Source: GWF2-33-9 sp964405755 (GTDB lineage: Bacteria > Bacteroidota > Ignavibacteria > Kapaibacteriales > UBA2268). From it: a DNA stretch of 21,244 nucleotides. Numbering within the stretch: the first letter of the stretch is position 1; every line of letters starts with the position of its first letter. The DNA lies in NCBI GenBank assembly GCA_964405755.1, contig CAYOPF010000038.1, positions 1 to 21,244 on the forward strand, read 5' to 3'. The position numbers and the translations under genes were made by a program. Positions 1 through 5,470 of the stretch are shown one piece after another. A model generated the notes under the pieces. It was not told the DNA's origin, ran no database searches, and was given only the letters and a program-made list of their open reading frames with translations.

Positions 1-47
1 TTTTCAGAACTTTTACCTTTTTCTCTATTTATCCCTGCCCATATCAT
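1..47 (-). CDS. 5' end of a minus-strand gene cut by the window edge
   Basis: An ATG on the minus strand at 47-45 opens a frame without stops to the window edge, reading MIWAGINREKGKSSE. About 24 bases upstream is a good Bacteroidota-type promoter (TATATTTG at 79-72 with TTG at 104-102). The region between this start and the next gene is non-coding, so a divergent gene start fits the layout. Only 15 codons are visible, so the product cannot be named and the call rests on promoter plus open frame. Confidence 0.4.
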   Translation of the reverse strand, partial: MIWAGINREKGKSSE

Positions 48-71
48 TTTAAAAAGTATTTTTATTTTTTG

Positions 72-104
72 CAAATATAATAATTTTCTTTAACATATAA
101 ACAA
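72..104 (-). promoter_or_regulatory. Putative Bacteroidota-type promoter for the left-edge gene
   Basis: Read on the minus strand, TATATTTG (79-72) matches the -7 consensus TAnnTTTG exactly. A TTG (104-102) lies 22 bases upstream, close to the usual -33 spacing. The predicted transcript start leaves a leader of under 20 bases before the ATG at 47. The motif family is known from Bacteroidota; its use here is inferred. Confidence 0.45.
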
Positions 105-163
105 TATAAATTGTATTTTATTACAAAAAAAATGGAAATAATTGGATACATCATTAATATATC

Positions 164-190
164 CATCCGATGACTTCAACACATCGGATG
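164..190. repeat. Perfect 9-bp inverted repeat
   Basis: CATCCGATG (164-172) and CATCGGATG (182-190) are exact reverse complements around a 9-base spacer. The repeat lies directly beside the larger imperfect palindrome at 203-264 and may belong to the same intergenic element. No U-run follows, so it does not look like a terminator. Confidence 0.6.
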
Positions 191-202
191 TGCGTGTAAA
201 GA

Positions 203-264
203 AGATTCTTCGCCAAGCGGCTCAGAATGACGTCCTTGTCATGTTGAGCGATAGCGAAACATCT
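203..264. repeat. Imperfect palindromic intergenic repeat element (copy 1, full)
   Basis: The arms 203-231 and 238-264 can fold into a long imperfect hairpin around a short loop. Blocks such as TTCGC/GCGAA, GCTCA/TGAGC and ATGAC/GTCAT pair, with a few mismatches and an internal bulge. The right arm (234-264) recurs at 3381-3411 with 26 of 31 positions identical. The sequence resembles the GTCATnnTGAGC-type palindromes scattered between genes in many bacterial genomes. A 60-codon TTG-initiated frame across 142-324 runs through it; I regard that as a translation of the repeat, not a gene. The rest of 48-377 is AT-rich with no gene visible. Confidence 0.65.
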
Positions 265-377
265 ATCAAAATTTTTTATTTCCCAAATGTTAATCTTTAT
301 AAAACTTTCCTTTTTCCCTCTTAATTAAAAATTAACTTTAATTTCCTTTTTTTGTTTTTATTCAAGGACGTAAAATT

Positions 378-1079
378 ATGTTAAAATATATTATTTTTTT
401 AGTATTGATCTTTGCAATTATTAATACGAATGCAAAAAGTGATTCGAAAGTGAATGCCAATTTATCCAATGAAATTAATAAGTTACTCAAGGAAACAAAG
501 AAAATTCCAAAGGAGAGAAAGCAAACAATAGAAGAGATGGCAAAGTACTTGGCAAAAAAGTTAAATAGCGATAACGAAGAAAATTTAACTTTTATCTGCA
601 CCCACAATTCCCGCCGCAGCCACATATCACAGTTATGGGCATTTGCCATATCCAACTATTTTGGAATTTCGAATATTAACTGCTTTTCCGGAGGTACCGA
701 AGCTGCTGCATTCAACTATATGTCGGCGAAAGCTTTGAAAAAGTACGGATTCGATATCGAACAAATCGAAGATGGTTCTAATCCAAAATACAAATGTCGA
801 ATTGGTGATGGCTTGCCAGAATTGATTTCCTTTTCCAAAAAATTTGACGACTCCTCCAACCCTCAAAAGAATTTTATTGCAGTAATGGTATGCTCGGATG
901 CCGATCATAATTGTCCTTACATTCCGACTGCCGATAATGGATTTTCATTGAATTATGAAGACCCCAAGCGATACGACAACACATTGAAAGAAGAAACTGA
1001 ATACGACAAAACAGTTAGTTTAATTGGTCGGGAAGTAGCTTATCTTATCAAGTTGGTTAAAGAGAATTTAAAAAAGTAA
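378..1079 (+). CDS. Exported LMW protein-tyrosine phosphatase / arsenate reductase (ArsC)-like protein
   Basis: This 233-residue protein belongs to the low-molecular-weight phosphatase/thioredoxin-type arsenate reductase superfamily. The P-loop CX5R is CTHNSRRS, with nucleophile Cys74 and Arg80. The likely general acid is Asp196 in EDPKRYDNT. A Cys172-Cys179 pair in CSDADHNCPYIP has the seven-residue spacing of the redox pair in pI258-type ArsC, so all three cysteines needed for thioredoxin-coupled arsenate reduction are present. Residues 1-19 form a hydrophobic, signal-peptide-like segment ending NTNA before a charged helical region (about 20-65), which suggests export; family members I recall are cytoplasmic. 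The start is supported by AAGGAC eight bases upstream. Substrate is uncertain: arsenate, phosphotyrosine or another phosphoester. terC follows after 96 bases. Confidence 0.8.
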   Translation: MLKYIIFLVLIFAIINTNAKSDSKVNANLSNEINKLLKETKKIPKERKQTIEEMAKYLAKKLNSDNEENLTFICTHNSRRSHISQLWAFAISNYFGISNINCFSGGTEAAAFNYMSAKALKKYGFDIEQIEDGSNPKYKCRIGDGLPELISFSKKFDDSSNPQKNFIAVMVCSDADHNCPYIPTADNGFSLNYEDPKRYDNTLKEETEYDKTVSLIGREVAYLIKLVKENLKK

Positions 1080-1134
1080 CACTTGTTGCTCTCAGAATTG
1101 CCAACATTTTTTTTGATTATTCACAAACTTTTAT

Positions 1135-1150
1135 ATCGTCAAATCGTCAA
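1135..1150. repeat. Tandem 8-bp direct repeat upstream of terC
   Basis: ATCGTCAA occurs twice head to tail (1135-1142 and 1143-1150), 25 bases before the terC start. A regulator binding site is possible, but two short copies in AT-rich DNA may also be chance. Confidence 0.35.
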
Positions 1151-1175
1151 TATATGATTATTAAATCTTGGAATT

Positions 1176-2120
1176 ATGTTCGACACGAATCATATAATCT
1201 TTTTGAGTATATTCACAATATTAATATCCATTATGTTGTGGATAGACCTATATGCAACCGACCACCGCAAGGGACAGATAAATTTGAAATCTAGTATTAT
1301 TTGGTCGGCAATTTGGATTGCCGTTGCACTAATTTTCAATGTGTTAATCTACTTTTTCTTAGAAAATGGTCATATTGCAGCTATGCAGTTCTTTACGGCA
1401 TATATAGTGGAAAAATCACTATCGGTGGACAATTTATTTGTATTTATTATGATATTCAACGTTATGGGAATAACCGAGAAAAATCAGCCACATATATTAA
1501 AATGGGGAATTTTGTCTGCAATTGTGATGAGGGTAGTATTTATTCTTGCTGGTGTCGCATTGATGCACTATTTCCATCCAATTATATATATATTTGGGTT
1601 GATCCTTATCTATGCTGCCTACAAAATGATGTTCGGCAAGGACGACAAAATCGATCCTGAAAAAAGCAGGTTAATCCAGTTTATGAAAAAACGCTTTAAC
1701 CTGCTAACAGACTATAACGGCGGACATTTTTTCGAGAAAATTGATGGAAAGTGGTTTATCACACCTATGTTTCTAACATTACTATTGATTGAATCGAGTG
1801 ATTTGGTTTTTGCCATAGATTCCATTCCGGCTGTATTGGCAATATCGAACGACCCATTTATTGCAATAACGTCGAATGTGTTTGCTATTCTTGGACTTCG
1901 TGCACTTTATTTTGTCCTTGCTGGAGTAATAGATATGTTTTCCTACCTTAAGTACGGAGTTGGATTAATTCTGGCCTATGTTGGGGTTAAGATGATAATT
2001 AGCGACTGGTACAAAATTCCGACAGAATTATCTTTAGGCATAATTATTGCAACATTAACTATTTCAATAATTTTGTCGATAATTAAAAACAAACAGACCA
2101 GCAAACTGAGTGTTAAATAA
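1176..2120 (+). CDS. TerC/Alx-family integral membrane protein
   Basis: A 314-residue polytopic inner-membrane protein of the TerC family, closest in pattern to E. coli Alx (321 residues), which is linked to manganese export and alkaline-pH or metal stress. Hallmarks are an acidic residue in helix 1 (Asp24), the motif EKSLSVDN at 79-86 and ESSDLVFAIDSIPAV at 206-220; these acidic residues in membrane helices are the likely metal site. About eight to nine hydrophobic segments are visible, with a charged cytoplasmic-looking loop around 154-192. No yybP-ykoY-type manganese riboswitch was recognised in the 96 bases upstream. Its last 11 bases overlap the start of the histidine kinase gene, so the two are probably co-expressed. 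The exact substrate cannot be read from sequence. Confidence 0.9.
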   Translation: MFDTNHIIFLSIFTILISIMLWIDLYATDHRKGQINLKSSIIWSAIWIAVALIFNVLIYFFLENGHIAAMQFFTAYIVEKSLSVDNLFVFIMIFNVMGITEKNQPHILKWGILSAIVMRVVFILAGVALMHYFHPIIYIFGLILIYAAYKMMFGKDDKIDPEKSRLIQFMKKRFNLLTDYNGGHFFEKIDGKWFITPMFLTLLLIESSDLVFAIDSIPAVLAISNDPFIAITSNVFAILGLRALYFVLAGVIDMFSYLKYGVGLILAYVGVKMIISDWYKIPTELSLGIIIATLTISIILSIIKNKQTSKLSVK

Positions 2121-3372
2121 TTTATTAAAAAATATTTCGCGAACTTATCGTTTTAACATTTCCCCATTTTCCAAATGGTATATCAAACTTGCTTTATTGT
2201 TGTTTTCGTTTGCTTTTATAATTGCATCGATATTCTATACTGATTCCGTCGTTAAAGAAATTGTTACACGGGAGAAAGCATTAATCGACTTCTATATAGA
2301 TATTTACGAGCACTACTCCGACCCGATATCCAACTTTGAGGATATCTCCTTTTTTCAGGAGAAAATAATACCGCAAATCAACTTCCCAATAATTATTACC
2401 GATAGCAACGATGTCCCACTTGAGCCATTTGATACCTATTCGATTAATGTGAGAACACCCAAAAACCTGAGTTATAGCCAGAAACGGGAATTTTTTCTCA
2501 ACTTAATCGACAAGATGAAAGAAACATACCAACCAATAACCCTTGTGGATTCGAGCAATAAAGTACTTCAGAAATACTACTTTTACCATTCTGCATTGGT
2601 CGATAAAATTAGAATGATGCCTTATATAGCAATAGCTATTTTTATGATATTCAGTTTAACGGGTTATATGGCATTCAATGCCAGCCGCCGCAACGAGGAA
2701 TCGAAAGTTTGGATAGGAATGGCAAAAGAAGCTGCCCATCAGTTAGGAACACCCTTATCGAGTTTGCTTGCATGGGTCGAAATATTAAAGATGAAAAACG
2801 ACGATCCGGACTATCAGGACATGATTTTGGAAATCCAAAAAGATTTGGAAAGATTGAATATTGTTACAACACGTTTCTCGAAAATTGGTTCCCGTCCAGA
2901 TCTAACCCCACAAAATGTTCGGTTGCTTATCGAAAAAGTATCAGAATATTTCGAGAAAAGATTACCAAATTTAGGCAGAAAAATAATCATTGTCCGCGAA
3001 ATCGACCGCGATTACTTTTGCAATTTGAATTTGGATTTATTTTCGTGGGTGTTCGAAAATTTATTTAAAAATGCCGCCGAAGCAATCGAAGAAAAACGAG
3101 GAACAATTTTTATTACAATTAAAGAAAAAGGTGATTGGATTAGGATATATGTCCGCGACACTGGCAAAGGAATGAGTAGTAAAGTGAAACGCAACATATT
3201 TTCGCCTGGATTTACTACAAAGAAAAGAGGTTGGGGATTGGGATTGAGTTTAACAAAAAAAATCGTAGAAGATTATCATAATGGCAAAATATCCGTTCGC
3301 GAAACCGCCATAAACCGAGGTACTACTTTTCTGATTGAATTACCCAAATCCAAACAGGATAACAACCGATAA
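2110..3372 (+). CDS. Membrane-bound sensor histidine kinase
   Basis: A 420-residue two-component kinase. TM1 is at about 25-44, an extracytoplasmic sensor region of about 120 residues follows (45-165), and TM2 is at about 170-190. The phosphoacceptor region has His210 in KEAAHQLGTPLSS, the HQLGTPL H-box variant of Bacteroidota kinases. The HATPase domain shows the N-box ENLFKNAAEAI (Asn321), the G1 box DTGKGM (Asp350) and the G2 box RGWGLGLSL (373-381). The start is GTG at 2110, inside the end of terC; no ATG lies nearby downstream, and starting later would remove TM1. The sensor region matches no domain I recognise. No response regulator is present in the window, so its partner must be encoded elsewhere. 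The overlap suggests translational coupling to terC. Confidence 0.88.
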   Translation: MLNNLLKNISRTYRFNISPFSKWYIKLALLLFSFAFIIASIFYTDSVVKEIVTREKALIDFYIDIYEHYSDPISNFEDISFFQEKIIPQINFPIIITDSNDVPLEPFDTYSINVRTPKNLSYSQKREFFLNLIDKMKETYQPITLVDSSNKVLQKYYFYHSALVDKIRMMPYIAIAIFMIFSLTGYMAFNASRRNEESKVWIGMAKEAAHQLGTPLSSLLAWVEILKMKNDDPDYQDMILEIQKDLERLNIVTTRFSKIGSRPDLTPQNVRLLIEKVSEYFEKRLPNLGRKIIIVREIDRDYFCNLNLDLFSWVFENLFKNAAEAIEEKRGTIFITIKEKGDWIRIYVRDTGKGMSSKVKRNIFSPGFTTKKRGWGLGLSLTKKIVEDYHNGKISVRETAINRGTTFLIELPKSKQDNNR

Positions 3373-3380
3373 ACTAATCA

Positions 3381-3411
3381 CCCTGTCATGTTGAGCAATA
3401 GTGTAACATTT
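3381..3411 (+). repeat. Intergenic repeat, copy 2 (half element)
   Basis: This 31-base segment matches the right arm of the palindrome at 234-264 in 26 of 31 positions, in the same orientation. The left arm is absent, so this is a solo half element between the histidine kinase and meaB. Both copies keep an internal ATGTT/AACAT inverted pair. Confidence 0.65.
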
Positions 3412-3487
3412 TTAAATAAAAAATTACGAAAAAAGGTAAAATAATTCTATTTATCCACTTTTGAAATCAAAATTGCTGATTTTTCCA

Positions 3488-3495
3488 TAAATTTG
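3488..3495 (+). promoter_or_regulatory. TAnnTTTG -7 motif immediately before meaB
   Basis: TAAATTTG matches the Bacteroidota -7 consensus. It ends only five bases before the meaB ATG, so a transcript from it would be leaderless or start inside the gene. A TTTG at 3460-3463 is 24 bases upstream, slightly far for a -33 element. It could be a chance match in AT-rich DNA. Confidence 0.25.
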
Positions 3496-3500
3496 TTTTT

Positions 3501-4604
3501 ATGAAATCGGACAAAAACAAACCGGAATGGGCTCCAAAGGGAGATAATCCAGCCTATGCATCATTTGTTATGCCTCCAAAAGTAGGTGATGGCAATTCAA
3601 AACCAAAAAAAGCCAATTCACCGATAAAAGCCCTATCAATCGATGACTACATTGAAGGTATAATTCACGATAACAGAACAATTCTATCCAAAGCAATTAC
3701 ATTGGTGGAAAGCAATTCTCAAAATCATATTGATATAGCTCAGGAAATCATCACCCGAATTTTATCTAAGGTTGGCAAATCATTAAGAATTGGTATTTCT
3801 GGCTCGCCCGGCGTCGGCAAAAGCACATTTATCGACACATTTGGTGAATACTTGACGCAAAATGGTTATAAAGTAGCAGTATTGGCCATCGACCCGTCGA
3901 GCACGCGTTCGCGTGGATCAATCTTGGGTGACAAAACAAGAATGGAAAATCTATCCAGAAATCCCATGGCATTTATCCGACCTTCCCCATCAGGTGGCAC
4001 ATTGGGCGGCGTTGCCCGAAAAACACGCGAAACAATGTTTCTTTGCGAAGCTGCCGGTTTCGACATAGTTCTGATCGAAACCGTTGGAGTTGGACAAAGC
4101 GAGGTTACGGTTCGTTCGATGGTGGATTATTTTTTGGTATTATTGCTTCCTGGAGCAGGGGACGATTTGCAGGGTATTAAAAAAGGCATAATTGAATTGG
4201 CAGATGGTTTGGCAATCAATAAATCTGAGGGTGATTTGTTGAATCGGGCTAATGTAACAAAATCTGCTTATCAGAATGCACTTCATTTGCTCAACCATAA
4301 AATACCTGAATATATTCCACCTGTGATAAATATCTCCGCACTCCACAAAACAGGCATTGAGGATGTTTGGAATGCAATAACGGAATTTATCGAAATGACC
4401 AAGAAAACCGGCTTCTTCGACAAAAACCGTGAATCGCAGATTATAGAATGGTTCGATTCGTTATTGCACGAAGCAGTATTTACAAAATTGTTTGCCGATA
4501 GTTTCAATCAAAAATTAATAAATGATACCAAAAACCAAGTAATGAACTTGGAATTATCGCCAGTAATGGGTGTTCGTAATCTAGTCCAAAAATTTTTTAG
4601 TTAA
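3501..4604 (+). CDS. meaB: MeaB/ArgK-type GTPase, chaperone of methylmalonyl-CoA mutase
   Basis: A 367-residue G3E-family P-loop GTPase. MeaB proteins load and protect the adenosylcobalamin cofactor of methylmalonyl-CoA mutase. Seen here: Walker A GSPGVGKST (101-109), family motif AIDPSSTRSRGSILGDKTRM (129-148), RPSPSGGTLGGV (160-171), the switch segment ETVGVGQSE (193-201) and the C-terminal dimerisation region. The base-recognition motif, usually NKADGD, is NKSEGD here (240-245), with Glu in the Asp position. The N-terminal 45 residues are hydrophilic and not conserved; the start could lie further in, at Met24. No mutase subunit is present in the window. The neighbour downstream is a DUF5714-like gene 55 bases away. 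Confidence 0.93.
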   Translation: MKSDKNKPEWAPKGDNPAYASFVMPPKVGDGNSKPKKANSPIKALSIDDYIEGIIHDNRTILSKAITLVESNSQNHIDIAQEIITRILSKVGKSLRIGISGSPGVGKSTFIDTFGEYLTQNGYKVAVLAIDPSSTRSRGSILGDKTRMENLSRNPMAFIRPSPSGGTLGGVARKTRETMFLCEAAGFDIVLIETVGVGQSEVTVRSMVDYFLVLLLPGAGDDLQGIKKGIIELADGLAINKSEGDLLNRANVTKSAYQNALHLLNHKIPEYIPPVINISALHKTGIEDVWNAITEFIEMTKKTGFFDKNRESQIIEWFDSLLHEAVFTKLFADSFNQKLINDTKNQVMNLELSPVMGVRNLVQKFFS

Positions 4605-4659
4605 CTAACCACGAAAGCAATTGTTATTTCGTTATATTTAGTTAATTTTACAAATTAAA

Positions 4660-5376
4660 ATGAGTGGAAAAATGACAGAAAGTTTTAACCAAAATCAAAA
4701 TAAATCAAATCAAATTACTGATCATTCACAAATTGAATATCGCTGGGATTCCGGCTCAGATTCATCGGATATGTTTGCAAATACAACGGATTCAGACCAT
4801 TTTAAAACGATTGATGTAATTTCATTTATTAAGCAAAAATGCAACGAATATACTGGCAACAAACCTTTGGAGTTGGCAGTCGAAATTATGAATAATCCAA
4901 TAATCAGGATGCATGGAGGAGAACACCATTACCTGACGCCAGCTGTTTTACTAACAATTTACAACAATCTAACGAATAAGTTCTCGAATAAACTCGAAAA
5001 ATTGGATGAACTCGAACAATTTATTGCTCAAAATGCACCCAAAAGCTGCTCGTTGGACGCTGGAACTTGTGGTGCTGCAATAGGTGCCGGAGTGTTTTTC
5101 ATCAATTTCATGCAAGATAGTTTCGTTCCGGAAGTATTGGAAAGGTTATCAGACTATATTCGCACCGAAAGCATCCGACAAATTGACGAAATTGGTTTGA
5201 GTCGTTGTTGCAAACGGGATACCTATATTTCGTTGGAGGTAACTTCCAAAGTATTGAGGGACAATTTGGATTTGAATATCATTATGTCCGAACCAAGATG
5301 CACTTTCTCGGTTAGGAATAAGAGTTGTGGTATGGAAGATTGTCCATTCTACAACCTAAGCAACTCAATTGGATAG
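4660..5376 (+). CDS. DUF5714-like cysteine/histidine-rich protein
   Basis: A 238-residue soluble protein with no signal peptide or membrane segment. The central motif MHGGEHHYLTPAVLL (84-98) and the stretch CSLDAGTCGAAIGAG (130-144) match my recollection of the DUF5714 family, known from anaerobes and methanogens, of unknown function. Eight cysteines (61, 130, 137, 183, 184, 214, 223, 228) and His85/89/90 could bind a metal or Fe-S cluster; this is inference. The first 45 residues are polar and low-complexity. ATG at 4672 (MTESF) is an alternative start, preceded by a weak GAGTGG. It lies between meaB and fusA on the same strand, probably in one transcription unit. Confidence 0.6.
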   Translation: MSGKMTESFNQNQNKSNQITDHSQIEYRWDSGSDSSDMFANTTDSDHFKTIDVISFIKQKCNEYTGNKPLELAVEIMNNPIIRMHGGEHHYLTPAVLLTIYNNLTNKFSNKLEKLDELEQFIAQNAPKSCSLDAGTCGAAIGAGVFFINFMQDSFVPEVLERLSDYIRTESIRQIDEIGLSRCCKRDTYISLEVTSKVLRDNLDLNIIMSEPRCTFSVRNKSCGMEDCPFYNLSNSIG

Positions 5377-5470
5377 TCTTTGAATTGTAAATATCCTGTT
5401 AATTTTCGACAAAAACACAATATTTAAAATTATTTTCGTTTTATTTTAAATTCATAAATTTTAAGTTAAT

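Noticed and set aside
142..324. 60-codon open frame from a TTG start, upstream of the ArsC-like gene
   Set aside because: It runs through the palindromic repeat and the adjoining inverted repeat, has no ribosome binding site, and its central part is a translation of a dispersed element.
1080..1175. Possible manganese riboswitch (yybP-ykoY type) before terC
   Set aside because: The region is only 96 bases, AT-rich, and lacks the conserved loop sequences and stems of that riboswitch.
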